Part shown: in pieces, positions 16,369 through 29,836 of the stretch
How positions within the stretch are numbered: the stretch's first letter is position 1
Layout: every line of letters begins with the position of its first letter
Source of the DNA: Setaria digitata
Taxonomy: Eukaryota > Nematoda > Chromadorea > Rhabditida > Setariidae
Length of the DNA: 64,000 nucleotides
Direction: 5' to 3'
Assembly: GCA_003640385.1 (NCBI GenBank)
Contig: RCAB01000003.1
Location: 682,001-746,000, forward strand
The notes under the pieces: model-generated
Database searches by the model: none
The model's input: the letters and a program-made list of their open reading frames with translations, nothing else
What the model was told of the DNA's origin: nothing
Translations under genes and position numbers: made by a program

Positions 16369-19145
16369 AGTTGACGCTGGCTTAGACTTTAACAATTGTC
16401 AGTTGAAAAGGTATCAATAAAAAGGAAGAGAGAGAGAAAAAGCTAAAAAGGAAAGAAAATGGCATAAATGGATAAAGCAACATTTGTGGAGGAATGATAA
16501 CACACTGCCTTTTCATCAGAGTACTTCCAATCACTCAAGAAGAGCGAAACAAACTGAACAGCTGCGGAGGAAATGAAAATGGCACCGTTAGCTAACAAAA
16601 AAAAAAGGAAAAAAAGATGAATTCTTTGAAAACATTGAAAGAGATGGTTGGTTTGCAATTTAGATCGATACACATATGTTTCACTTTAACAGAAGCACAT
16701 TTCATTAATTAATTCAAAGTCCTTGATATAAATTCTTATAGCATAATAAAAATTTCGGCATAAAAACCTTTCAGCTCTTGAATTTCGCTTAATTAATTAT
16801 TACAATCTCTTGAATATGAACAATTAACTTTAAATAACAAATAACTGTTCAATTATATTAGCAAAATTACTGAGCATAAGCTTTTTTATTAAACAATATT
16901 CAATTGGTCCTAATTAGTGGAGGCCAATGAATGAATCAAAAGCAATAGCAAGAATTGCAATATCTTTTACTTTTCTTTTTCCAAAATAAAGCTTTTTTTT
17001 AATGTCATACATAAGTTTTGGAATCAGTAATTAAAATTTCAGGTATTTTTCATTTCTTTTTTATCTTACCATGCTAGCATGAAAGAAAGAAAAGGAAGTA
17101 TAAAAGAAGCAGACTGCATAACAATTGTTGAAGAAAAGTTATTTGCTCAAAGCTTAATTATCATTAATTCTTAAAGCTTATTTGATTCTGTTATTATTTT
17201 GCATCATTGAGAACAGCCTAAATCATTGAAATTTAAATATTCGAAAAAGACAACGAAGAAAAAAGAAACTTCTTTTACTATCCCATCGTCTAAACCATGA
17301 CAATTTAACTTTTCCAATGCAGAAAATATAATTCATTCACTTAGTTGTTGTCTTGCATTAAAGTCTTATTAACTTATTAACGGAAATTGGAAAGGAAATA
17401 TTCCCTCTCTTTTCCTTCTTTAAATCACAGCAATGTGGAGTGGTACCATAAATATTTAATGCTCAAGTTTTTGTATCGCATTTGGCAAGACATCATTTCA
17501 AGCATCAAATGCTTTAACATATTTCACGTTGCACATTTGAAACGATTGTTCACTGAATCGAAAAAAATGAACCCTCCAATTTTTTTTTGAAGATATCAAA
17601 TGAAAGTTTCGGGTTTTTTTTTTTTTTTTTTTCAACTACAGCTCTTATGCTTAAGACTTTTCTTCTTTCACCGTTACACATCATTTCAATAACTTTTCAA
17701 TGTTAATAAGTGATAAATCATTTTAACAGTATCATCTTTGTCGTCTAACTTTTTTCCTACTGAAATTACTAATTATCATCGTTGTCTGACTCAAGTTTTT
17801 TATCTTATACTGCTGCGTAACTGAAATTTGTGCTGAAAATGTTCTTCCCTTCTCTTTATCTATCACTCGTTTATTTTCTAGCTTTTAGTATCATTACACT
17901 TTTCGGAAAATGCCATGAATATTCTCGTCTACACCGAATGCTAGACTAGATATGTTACTCATGATAAGCAATCCAGAGAATGTTTCATTCGAGATTAGAA
18001 AACCAGACTGGATTCTTTCTCGAGATTAAGTGTTTGAGATTGAGAGAGGTGTGAATGCTCTGAAGTTTGTCAATTGATGAAAGAAAGAGACGAGAACATC
18101 AAAACATAACAAAGAGATATTTTGGAATTCTATTCCCAAATGGTAGGGTTTTTTTTTGAACTGTTATCGCTATGAAAATCGATTCGTATTAAATTGACTG
18201 CATTTCTTATTTTATGATAATTGAGTAACTAAGTTTTTTTTACTCGTAAAGATCTTTTCCTTCTCAAAATTTTAAAAAAATTTAAGCGTTTCATCAATTT
18301 CCAGATCAAATTAAATTGTTATCTTTAATGAAAAGAGTTGATTTAATAATTTCAATTATTTGTGCTATTTTCACTGCTGAAAATTATCCTTAGCAGGATT
18401 TTGTTTGCAATAAAAGATGTTTGAAGAAGTTTTCCTTGTTCTGTTCAGTGTTGTTTATATTGTGATCTTTAGCCATAAATTTATCATTTATTCGCCACTT
18501 CTCATAACGTATATGAATTTCGACGTAATTTTTTACATATAATTTCTACACGTATATTAGGAAAACTCATTAATGGCTTTTAATTTATCCATCACAATAA
18601 TTATTTAATATGCACCTTTTCACATATGATTTTTCCTGGAAGTTCATGGTGATATATGTGCATGTCGCGAATCTTTCGACAATCACATTCAATGTCACAT
18701 GAGAGGGAAAATTTTTCGGATAGAAACAGTTACACAGCTGAGTAAACAAATTAATAGAACAGGTACGAAAAGGTAAGTAATTGGTTTATTAAGCAAACCG
18801 TTGACATTATATAGCTTCCTCTTAGGCCGTATGTCATCCTTTCTTCCATTTCTCATTCTATGTCTTTTTGTCGATGATAGTTCGCAAGCAATTTAATCAT
18901 GTTCATTTCTTGATACTTTTACCAAATTTTTAATCTTTGCATTCACCCTATCTACTTACTTCCAAATCGTTTTCACTTTTAATAAGTTACATTGCATTTT
19001 CAGTACGGTAAGAATTCGTTTGCTATAAATGAAGAGCTCTGAGATTAAATTCAATTAAAATTAAAATAGGAAAAATTGTTATGACGTATGTGGTGATTAT
19101 AAAATGGATGCTTGGTTATCTATTATGTAAACGGTTAGGCTTTCA

Positions 19146-19180
19146 ATGATATATTGTTTATTCTTTAAACAATATATCAT
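19146..19180. repeat. 15-bp perfect inverted repeat (hairpin)
   Basis: Bases 19146-19160 are the exact reverse complement of 19166-19180, with a 5-base spacer. The stem is almost all A/T. The right arm overlaps the first unit of the neighbouring tandem duplication. Confidence 0.9.
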
Positions 19181-19278
19181 GAAATCTAATTACCATTTAG
19201 TTTGTAATTATTCCTTTNAAAGAATTTAAACAATATATCATGAAATCTAATTACCATTTAGTTTGTAATTATTCCTTT
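19164..19278. repeat. 54-bp tandem direct duplication around an N
   Basis: Bases 19164-19217 are repeated identically at 19225-19278, separated by 7 bases that include the unresolved N at 19218. This is either a real short duplication or an assembly join where two overlapping ends were not merged. Confidence 0.9.
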
Positions 19279-20829
19279 AATTTGACTACTTCAGTTCTAA
19301 AATCTTCCAGTATCAATATCAAAAAAAAAAAATGTTTGATAACTATTAATTAATATTTAAAAGACCAACATTGGAATTCCTGAAATTCAAAAGGTAGACG
19401 AAATATTTGTTATCTTTGTAGTTATTAAATGCGACAATTAACCATGAGTAAATCAACTGCAAGTGTAATGTTCTATGATGGTTTTACTTCCATTTTAAAA
19501 CATTTTTTTTTTTCGACTAGAAGATGTGAGTTTTATTGTAACTGAAACATCAATAAGCAAATCATTCATTTGAATAGATTTCTGAGTGGTCCCTATTTCA
19601 AGTTGAGTATAACAAGAGTAAATGAACAGAGATAATTGCAAACATTCTGTAGAATAACAAAGTTTAAGAATTTTATATATAAGATGATTAGAATTAGTTG
19701 AACAATTTAATCACTTATTCAGACAGTACAAATAGCATAACGCTGTTGAACATCGAATGTTTGCTCTCTTCTGTCTTTTTTTTTTTTTTAAATTTAGTGT
19801 TCTTGTGCCAGTGATTGTGAGGCAAATTGAATTTNCAATATTCTACTTGATTTCCACCTTATATGTTAAAAAAAAAAAAAACAGAAATTTTCACTTCGCA
19901 GTTCCATGAAAAAATTTTCATTGGCTTATCAATGCGAAATTATCAGTGTCATATCAGTAACTTTATCAGCATTGTAATGGCGTAGATATTTTATGTGGCA
20001 TATATTTATAACTCCTTTGAATTACAAATCTTTTAATTTTATCGTTTCAGTTAATTCAGTTCTTCTCTTGACATTTTTGAGTTACTTTAGCGATATGAAT
20101 TAATCATTCCATATGCAAGTCACATATTTTCCAATAGTTGTAAGTAACATTATTCATACATCAGTTTATTCTTCCAAAATTTCCTGAAAATTCCAGGCTC
20201 AAGTGGGACAAATTTGAAATAGTAGTAGAGAATTTCAGAAATTTCTTTAGAAAATTTCAAGAATTCCTTCCACCTTTTTTATTTAATATTTTTGAAAACT
20301 AAATTCTATCATTTACCGAAGAATATTTTTTGCTTTTTTTACTGAAAAGATTTCTGAATTTGCTTTTCTTTTTACCCAATGAGCAAATCATTCTTTTTTC
20401 ATCGGCCACAATTAATTTAAGAATATGCGAAGATAATTGGATAAGATTGATGGCTGTCTCAATTCAACGATTCCAAAAATAAAAAAAAAGGTATGCATCA
20501 ATCATTATTGCGCAACGAAATAGACAATGATAAGGCATGAATTATTTATGACTATTTATTCGGAACATTGGGATCCACGAAGTACTACGAAGAGTCGATG
20601 CTACTCCTATTGGAAGTTTTTTGGAGCACAAAGATTTCTTCTCATTAATTAATGTTTCCATTTATAATCTTTTTTTTTTCCATCTGAATAAACGAAATTT
20701 TTTTGCTGATTTTTAATCTTTGAACGGAACTGCCATTTTTGCATACTTGCTACTATTAATCAATTCTGGTTATTACTAATTTTTCCTTTCAACTATATTT
20801 TATCCATCGTTTAGCAAGTAATCTCGCAA

Positions 20830-21393
20830 ATGACCAGTAAAATCTACAGTTTAATTGACATTTCATTTATCCATATTAAATCCTATCACTCTCATTTCTT
20901 CCACCTCTTCTTCCTTCTCCTCATCCTCTTCCTCTTCTTGAAATGCTCAAATACTCTAATTATTTCAGCCAATCCTTTTCTTATTCCAATTAATGCACTT
21001 AGTAAAAACCAATCTAAATCTGTAATTTCAACGATCAAATACTGTTGATACTGAATATTTAAGTTTTTAAAATCACGTATAATTGGTTAATTTTGCACAG
21101 AAAATAATAGTTTGATATTTTAGTGGACTGCAGAAAATTGTCCACATTGTGTCAACAGAACTAGACAGTTCTTATTTTTCCTTCTCAGTTTGATTGATGA
21201 GATTAATTTGGATAATTTAAGGCGTTTGCTAAGTGAGAAAAACGAAAATCGAATCTTTGGTGTTTTAGTGGACTTGGTTGCCAAAAGATTAGCATCCTAT
21301 CCGGTTCCGTTCTGCTGGTGGATTTCTTCAAATTCACGTTTTCTTAATTTCCCTCTTCAGCGAAATTTTGTGGTTGACAATTGCTGTAAATAA
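20830..21393 (+). CDS. Candidate small secreted-peptide locus (speculative)
   Basis: Not recognised. A frame from 20830 has a strongly hydrophobic run (FFHLFFLLLILFLFL) followed by KCSNTLIISANPF, resembling a signal peptide, but the DNA beneath is a polypyrimidine tract that would look hydrophobic by chance. After a CTTCTCAG acceptor (21188), a frame to 21393 reads LIDEINLDNLRRLLSEKNEN, then FGVLVDLVAKR, LASYPVPFCWWISSNSR and a stop. The KR pair before this last segment would suit prohormone cleavage. No donor joins the two pieces in phase, so a single gene is not demonstrated. Confidence 0.18.
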
Positions 21394-24300
21394 ATAAAAA
21401 GAGAAAGAGCAGAATAAAAATATGATCAGTGATAGATCAGTAAATAACTATGAAAATATTTAATACTTCATTATAAATAATACATACTCGAGTTTTAGTC
21501 TGTCAATAGCAATATCGCCGAGGCAAACATTATTAATAAACAGATGCGGAATTAAGTATAAAATTAAGCATTTTGGCAATCCAGTTGGTGGCTAAAATGT
21601 CGTACAAATGATATTTATTAGACTGGTAGATGATTAGTTTCAGTCTTTTGCTAGTCAAAAAAATTATAAAGATGAGTGAAATAATAGGTATAATTAGTGC
21701 ATTTAATACTGAAGAAATCGTGGAAGATACTTTTGTTTCAGTATTTTCATTAAAGTTATGTCATTTTAAATAATGATATAAATCGTCCGCTTTCCTGCTA
21801 TGCTAATTATTTTAAAATTCCTTAAGAACAAAATCATAAATTACATTCTGAGATGCATTTATTTAATGTTGGAATTGCTGCTGCCATCAATATATATGTT
21901 TGAATGTTTGTTTTTGGAAGCAGTAGCACTTTCATTCGCATACAAATTAATTGGCACAATTAACTAATCTGTATACTTATTTATATATATCTCATAAAAT
22001 ATGTACATATTACTGAGAACAGTGATAATGATAATGATGGTAATGACTTTGTAATGTAGAAGGTGGAGTGCATCTAGTTTCACATTTTCCTGTAAAAATT
22101 TTAGAAAAATTTTATTGCATAACATGAAATTCATTTATTCTTGATGGTTGTTTGACTTTTTGAAATTTTTTTAAAACATCGCAAAGAGCAGGAAAAGTAA
22201 GAGAAAAATAGTGAAAGGGACAATGTGAAAGAGTAATTAATTGTGAAAGATTTAAAATGCATATGAGAGTTTATTTCCAGACTTTTTAAATGTAACTTTA
22301 AATTTTATTCAGTTATAAATAACAATTGAAAGTGAAGCAGTTGGAAAAAAACGCAGTTTTGCAAAAACAAAATCTTGATTATTAAATTTTTGGAAATTTT
22401 TTTATTCTCTCACTGTCTTTCAACGGTATTATTTTGTACTTGACAGTTTTCACGTAAATAACCACTCACCCATTTTTTTTAATAACAATGGAGACTACAA
22501 TTAAATATTTTCAAAAATTAAATATTTTTAATTATGATGATAAACATAAAAAAATAGGTAATTGCAGAATCCATAAATGTAGATTTAGCAGTAGTTCAAC
22601 TAATCATGATAATTCATATTTTTATATTAACTATTTTTGCTGGTTTTTCAACAAAATCCATTTTTCAATTATACGAACTCAATATTCATCTATATGATTG
22701 ATGCAATTCCTAACATTTAATTCGCCTTTTTTAACCGAAAAAGAATTAGGATAAGGAGCATTTGCTTTACAGCTGTAATGTTAACTTCGAGAACATAAAA
22801 GGAACACCGTTCAGAGAAATAAAGTTTATAAAAAAAAGAAATCATATGAATGATTCATAATGGGATTTAGAAATAAGAATAACAAAAGATGAAATATAGA
22901 AGGTAAATGAATGAAGAAACATAAAGCCATACTTGGCTGTCAATGTTTAATTAACGTCGCAGAAGTAGTCCTTCTATTCAGGCTAATTTAGTAAGACAAT
23001 TCAAAATTCAAAAATTTATTAGAAGCATACAAGCTAAGGTCTTTTCAGTTCTGATGAATTATTTTTAGATTGGATTTAATTTTTTGAAAATATGCATAAA
23101 TTAAAGGGTATTAAAAAAATTAGTAATGGGAAAAAACTAAAATAATCTGTGAAATTAAATTTTGGGAATATTTTACAGCGAAATTCTGCACATTTACTGT
23201 ACATGAAGGAATCAATAGTAATTTTCGGTTGAATTAAATCGCTTGCAATGAAGCAAAAAGGATTCATTTTTTCGTTCGAATTTAATCTTCCATCTGTCTT
23301 TAGTCCCAAAGGAAAGAAAAGAAAGACTTCACTTTCAGAATTAAACATCAACAACTGATCTGCATATTGTTTATTTTATTTTTATTTTTATTTCACATTT
23401 CAATCCACACTTCATTCTTTTCTTCTTTTTTTTCACAGAATCACTCACCACATGACACACTTATGAAATTTCAATGAATTTCTATTGATTTTCCTTCTTT
23501 TTTTGACCGATTTGAAAAAAATTCAATAAAATTATTTCGAGAGTTTTTTCTTTTTTTATATGACGATGGAATAAAATAAATTTTTCCCCTTTTTTGAACT
23601 GATTGAGTGCATTCTCTTGAAATCAGCAAAATTTATTTAAGGAGGTCTGAATTTTTTCTTTTGATTAGAATTTGTGATAATGACAGTAATAATGGTGATT
23701 AGATAAAAATATTGCGTACTGCGTTGCGTTGTATGTATGATGATAAGAGAATCACAGGCTGATAACAAAAAAGATGGATGGTTCGTTTTCAAATATATGG
23801 ATAAAATTTGATTTCCACAAAGCAAGTGCTTCTAGAAGATGGGTCGATAATTTGCTACGTCTCACTTCTGAATCTTAATTTGCATTTCTCGAATGGATGA
23901 ACGTTTAAGTACCGTCGAGGTTATTATCACTCTATGAAGAAATATTTGTTTTATAAAGATTCCACAGTTTGTACAACCTTGCGTTAGTCATTTAGAACCT
24001 ATGGAAATAGAAAAACCTTTTCAATATTTTAGTATTTCCAAATTTCAATTTAACATTTGTGTGATGTCCTTTAATGCATAAATTACATAATAAAGCTTAT
24101 TGACTACTTCAACAATCGAAATTTGACCGAACGTAAATTTAACAAAATGGAAAATTTTCTATATAAGTCTCTTTCTACGAAACATGTCACATGAGGGAAA
24201 TCTTTGGCACAAGCCAATAATGGGCAGTGAAGCGATGAGGGAAGCAAAGAGTAAACCTGTATATTAGTATAACGATGTATTGACTAAAATGGGTTAGTGT

Positions 24301-25880
24301 AAATTAAATTTTAAAAGGAAATTATGAAATCAAATATTTGACTCAAATTTAATGCATTCTTTAATATTGTTTAACAGTTGAAATAATGCAGTGATTGATT
24401 ATGAAATATTAAGATTAATTATACCTCAGTCAAAACCTCAACTGCCTTATAATTTTCAGGTCTAATCAGCAACTCCTTTAAAATAAGAAACAGTGTATGA
24501 TATTAAAAGTCTAACTCTTTATTCAACAAATTGATTATTTCATAATTATTTTATAATCAATTTGTTGCATCGTTTTAATTATTGTTAAACAAAATTAAAT
24601 AATTTGTTATATCATATTACCAAAAATTAAAAAAATATTTTATTGGAAAAAAAATAAGCACTCAGTTGGCTTGATTTCTTTAATAGATTATAATCCTTGC
24701 AAGTCCCATATAAGTTAATCTTTCTAACTTCCAATCATTTCAGTCATGTGCTTGGTTCCAGCATTTTTTTACAAGCATAAGCATTTTCTTTTAGAAAATT
24801 AAATTCTTAAATAATTAACTATCCTTGGAAATTAATACTAAATGCAAATGATACATTAATTTTTTTACTGTCTAAATATATTCCCTGGAACTATTTAGGA
24901 AAGTAAAAATGTTAAATTCAAATCTCTGTCTTTCAGTATGTATTTTTTCTATAAGGCAAAAGTATTCTTAGATTCTTATTCTTTTTAGTTGCATATAAAG
25001 TTGGGACGCATCTTTAGACACAACTTTTTTCTTTTTTTTTTTTTTAAACAAGAACGTTCTGTTCTTGAAATTCAAGTTTAAATAAACTGAATGTGCCAAT
25101 TTCGATGTACCATTTAGTAGCGATGGATCAGAAACTCTCGAAGTATTGCATTTCCCCAAATCAAAAATGGCCAGCTGTATCAGTTGTATTCTTTGTGCTT
25201 CCAACACTTTTTTCGGGTAAAAAAGATTTTTAACCTTTAATGAGAATTGTAGTGAATGAGGAATTAACAATTTTTTTCAAACTTTTTTTTCGAATGGGTA
25301 ACTTATTCATTTAGAAAAATTTCTTTTTATGAAATCAGGAAATCTTGAGCATCATATTTTCGTAGGCCACGTGTAATACGCTACTGTTCCTTACATGTCT
25401 TTGAATGGATATGCATAGTCTTTGCTAAAGGTGGCATGAAAGATCACCGGGAATGATTCCGTTTCACTTGACGGTTAAATTATCAAAATTTATTTGTGTA
25501 ATTTCCACGTGAAATGTGTGCCATCCGAAATAGCGAAAAAATTTCAAGCTGAACATCCAGACTGAAAATCGCTTAGTAATAAACGTATCAACCTGAAGTG
25601 GTATAGTGTTCCAGTAAGTACTTACAAGACTTCTACTGGGCCCCAGTTTTCAAAAGCTAAATTGTTAACCATTACTGGATGGGTGTGTGTTAGTCCATCA
25701 AAGCAGACAGCTGTTAACTACGTTTGACTAGTGGTTTCGGCTAAGTACTTCTTTTGCTTATTTGCTTACTTATCCTTCTTTAGCTTCATATATCACATAA
25801 ACTATCTATTTATGTGTAGCTAAAAGCTCAGTAGTTTCCAGACTAAGTCTGAATCAATAAGTGTATAATTTCAAAGTCTA
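21394..25880. other. Intergenic, nothing recognised
   Basis: AT-rich sequence with only short open frames of low-complexity composition on both strands. A slightly GC-richer patch lies at 25600-25760 with no coding frame. Confidence 0.5.
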
Positions 25881-25892
25881 AAATTCTACCAC

Positions 25893-26632
25893 ACATGCTT
25901 TCGTTTAGTTTTATACAAATCGATCTCAGCTTGTCTTAATTCTTTTTCTATTTCTTGCAAATAACCTGGATGTATTCCGATAACTGATTCAATTTGAACT
26001 GTTCTGGCATCTGATTCAACCGATCAAGAAATCAATAAACGTTCAACGTGATTCCTATACTTGCAGATGAATTCAGAATCTCAAATTTCAAACTACAATA
26101 GCACATCGAAGTGTTTATTAACACTCTGTCCATATTTTAATTATATGAAAATATAATAACCTATTTCTGTGGCGGGTGAAGTAATTAGCTTGAAGAGAGA
26201 AACTGTTGCAAACTCAGTAATTCACTGAGATTACCGGTAATGTCACTTCATATGCCTCTCCTCAATGAATTCTTTCCTATACTTCACGGATTGTTTCGCC
26301 ATTTGGAAGTAATTTCACTTTTTCTTTTATGGATCAAATTTCGAAATTTCTTTTTCAAAATTACTTTTGAATGTTGCATGTCTGTTAATAACATTTTCAT
26401 TATTATTGCTGTCGCAATGACAAACGATATTTTTTCCAAGGTTGCACTCTTTCTCCTCATTTAAAATATGGAATTTAAATCTGTCTTGTTCTTCTCTGTT
26501 TCTCCAAAGAACAAAAATAATAATGGCACTAATAACAAATAAAACGAAGAGGAAGTGACAACTGAACTGCAAGTGTGAAGGACGGCTGAATGATCTTGTA
26601 GATAGGTTAAATTTTGCGCTTGTCATCATCAT
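25893..26632 (-). CDS. Candidate small single-pass membrane protein gene
   Basis: Not recognised. The minus-strand frame 26327-26632 begins with Met residues and carries one clear membrane segment (FLFVLFVISAIIIFVLW) followed by RNREEQDRF, an ordinary stop-transfer pattern, then a polar, Cys-containing region. Further along the same strand, 25893 to about 26008 has a coding-like frame (IGIHPGYLQEIEKELRQAEI, then DLYKTKRKHVW and stop) with a possible acceptor at about 26010. A short frame between them (LLPNGETIRE before a GTATAG donor) may be a middle exon. The joints are not resolved and no family was recognised, so gene structure and even existence are tentative. Confidence 0.3.
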
Positions 26633-29600
26633 AACAATTAAAAAACTGTTTTATTACTATTACTTACTTGCTTATTTATTATTTAGTATTTGGCTTTTGT
26701 TATATATATTGACTACTACTCATAAAACAATTCTTATAATGATTACGAAATCAATATAAATCCTTTGAGCAGTGGATACTGTTTTAAATAGTCAGATGAA
26801 TTTAAACGGATACTGTATGAATTTTATCATACCAATTATCAGATAGTTGCATTTTTACCGACTTATTTTTGGCCACAAAAGTTTACATTTCTCAAATTAA
26901 CCCGTCATAATCAATAAAGCACAAATTTATTGTTATAATAACTGCTGCAGTTATCATTGTTGCCATGTCATCAAAAATTTTGATTTACCCATTTTTTTCC
27001 CTTTCAGTATTGTGACCAAATCCCATAATGTTGAATTTATTGAAAATTTTTCTAAACAATTATAAAAAATGATTAAAAGAGATTGTTTAGAAGAAACAAT
27101 TTGATAATTATTAGAAACTTTTTTTTTAAAGCCACAATCTTCTTTACACTTATCTGCTCAATTTATTGCTATTATTATTAAAAATCAGAAATATTTATTA
27201 GAAATTTTATTTTTTCGCGCTCAACCCTCAATTTCTTGTTGCTGTTATTAATTATATCATAGTTTAACAAATGACTAATTAGATGCAAAGGAAAGAGAAA
27301 TAATATGAAATAGGAAATGAATACGCCATATAACTCAAACTTCAAACGATACTGAACTAACTTTTCATGAATGCAATTCAAAGATAATTTTTCCATTTAT
27401 GCCGCATTTTTTCTGTTATTTTTTCATGTGACTATACATATGTCGATCGCCGTACGATAATTTCGTTTAGAAATGGCGCTATCTCAAAAGACAACAAAAA
27501 TAAAAAAGGAAAAAAAGTTGAATGTGACGTGTGAAGGTCAAGAAGTAAACACGTGGATGTGTCTGAATATTTCAAAGAAACCATTTTGTCAGTTTGATTT
27601 ATTGTGGTGGAAAATGATTGTTAATTCGATTCTTCTCTGTCAAATACACTGCGAAGATGTTTTCTCTTCAAGTCTTTTCATTTTCTAAATATATTATAAA
27701 TTTTTATCTTTGTAAGCTATAAAATTCCAGCATAAGCTTTTTCCCCTTTCATTTTTAACAAAAAACTACCTGTAATTATTATTTCAAGTTAGGAGAATTA
27801 TTTTGCAAACAAAGAAAAAATTTCTTCAAATCTTCAGTTGCTCTATTTTCAAATATTTCATGTGTCGAATAACAAAAGATTAAATGAAATTTTGTTTTTA
27901 CTTTCTTACACATTGTAGTTTCAGCCTCTTCCATCTGAAACATTATCATTTAGCCGATTCCAAAGCATTCTTACAATTCTGACCACCTTCCGGATAGTAG
28001 AACTAAATGGTGCGGAAAGTTAGCTATTCTCTTATCCTTTATCTACTTTTTCTTTTTGAAAGCACTGGATATCTTTTTATTGGATTCAAAATTCACCTAA
28101 ATTCAATACATATATCCCATGCAATCAAAGTCTACAAATACTTTTAAATCCAAATTCAATACTAGTCATTGCGTTAAACTTCATTTTTATCATCTAAGCC
28201 TTCAAAACTTTTGTTAGTTTATTGCTTTTTAGTTCTATTGTAGCTTTGATGTTCCATATTTTGCAAACACAGATTGTCAATATCAAATTTAACAGCATTT
28301 GCAATTTTTTCAAAAAATTATATTGAAGTGGTTATGGGTTGACAAAAATATAAAGGGGACTATTAAATGCTTACATATAGTTGCTCTTAGACGATATGAA
28401 TAATTTCAATGTTTTTGATGAAACGAAATATTGGGAAGACCATTTAAAGCAAGATATTTGGCTGCTATCTTCCAGTAGCATTATTTGTTATTAAGGCATA
28501 TTTATTTGAATGGTCCTATCAAGTCGAATGGGGGTAAATTCCCTTACCGTTACAGGCTGCACTGAATATGCTATGTAACAAGAGTTATATATTTTTTCTT
28601 GCTATCAAATAAAAACTAGGCAGGAAATTCTATTAATGTTTTAAAACGCATTATTTTTATAAATAATTCAGAGAGAAAGTTTGTTTTCTCTCCTAAGATT
28701 TTGAAATTACACTACAAATTCCCAAGAAATTTTCCTCTTACTTTCATCATTTATTTGAAAAGATCTTTTTCCTAACAAATATATACTATAAAAGTCTTTT
28801 TTTTAATCTCCAGTTTCAAATGACGAAATTTAGTCTGGGAAAGCGATAAAAATGATTTATTAACAAGTTAGTAAGGAAAGAGAGACTTGCAAAATTCCAT
28901 TTGTCCATTTCAGTGTCACATCTTGTCTACTTCACCGCTTCTGCTGTCTAGATATGTCTGTTTCTTCGTCTTCCTTATCAGTTAGATATTGTCCTCAGTG
29001 CTTTCTTCCTAAACTGACTTTTTCCATTTTAAGTAAATGAACACAATCCCGCGATTTGCTGTGGGTAGTTTAATAGTTCTAAATTACAACAGACGACAAT
29101 AACTTCATTACCGGTAATCATCCAACAGTTGGTAAGATGCACTGACAACTCCAGTTCCATAACCTTCCATTATTTGTGTAATATTTTCTTTCGTTATTTG
29201 CTTGTTATTTCAGTAATAACTAAAAAAATCTCTGACGAGCTAATTGTACGGTTGTATCGTACTTTACTAATTTCTTTCAAGAAAGAATGCTAAGGGAGAA
29301 TTCCATTCTAACTGTTTTAGAATAACAGACCACCCGTCACTGACGTCCGGATACCATTACCTACCCGTCCACGTCCCACATCTACCCAACCACGCACCTC
29401 CAACTCCGAAACCTGTAAATGAAGTGTGCTACTTTCTGGCTTGAGCTCTTCTGTTTCCTGGTGACACCAGTTTGTTGACCTGATTAATTTGTAATCAGTG
29501 CTTACACAATTGCAAACGACCATCACTGTTCAAGTAATATAAATCAGAAAGTAAACAAACATTATGCAGATAGAATTTTGTCTAGATTTAAATTTTGAAA

Positions 29601-29836
29601 GACTGTGCATTTATATATTCCTGCTGTGATTTGTATAATTGCTTATTCATAAATTCTTAAAATTTTTAATGAGAGATGTAAATATAAATATGCTCTATCA
29701 GTTAATCCTTGCTTCCTAAATTAATTTCTTTTACTTCCTTATGTGTTTATGAATAATTCCACGCTGTCTTTCACTACCTCCAACGGATATAGCCAATGTT
29801 TTTTCCAAAAAGCTGGTGATTATTACGAATTGCAGG
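26633..29836. other. Intergenic; upstream region of the PP2C-like gene
   Basis: No supported exon. A distinctly GC-richer block lies at 29325-29430, about 400 bp upstream of the phosphatase start, and holds a 69-codon minus-strand frame (29317-29526) of unknown value. The block may be promoter sequence. A TTGCAG acceptor sits 2 bases before the phosphatase ATG. Confidence 0.45.

Larger units (their letters stand above)
16369..20800. other. Gene-poor AT-rich region
   Basis: No supported exons. It holds many T/A runs (for example 17613-17632), the unresolved base N at 19218, a hairpin with a 54-bp tandem duplication (19146-19278), and a second N at 19835. Confidence 0.5.
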
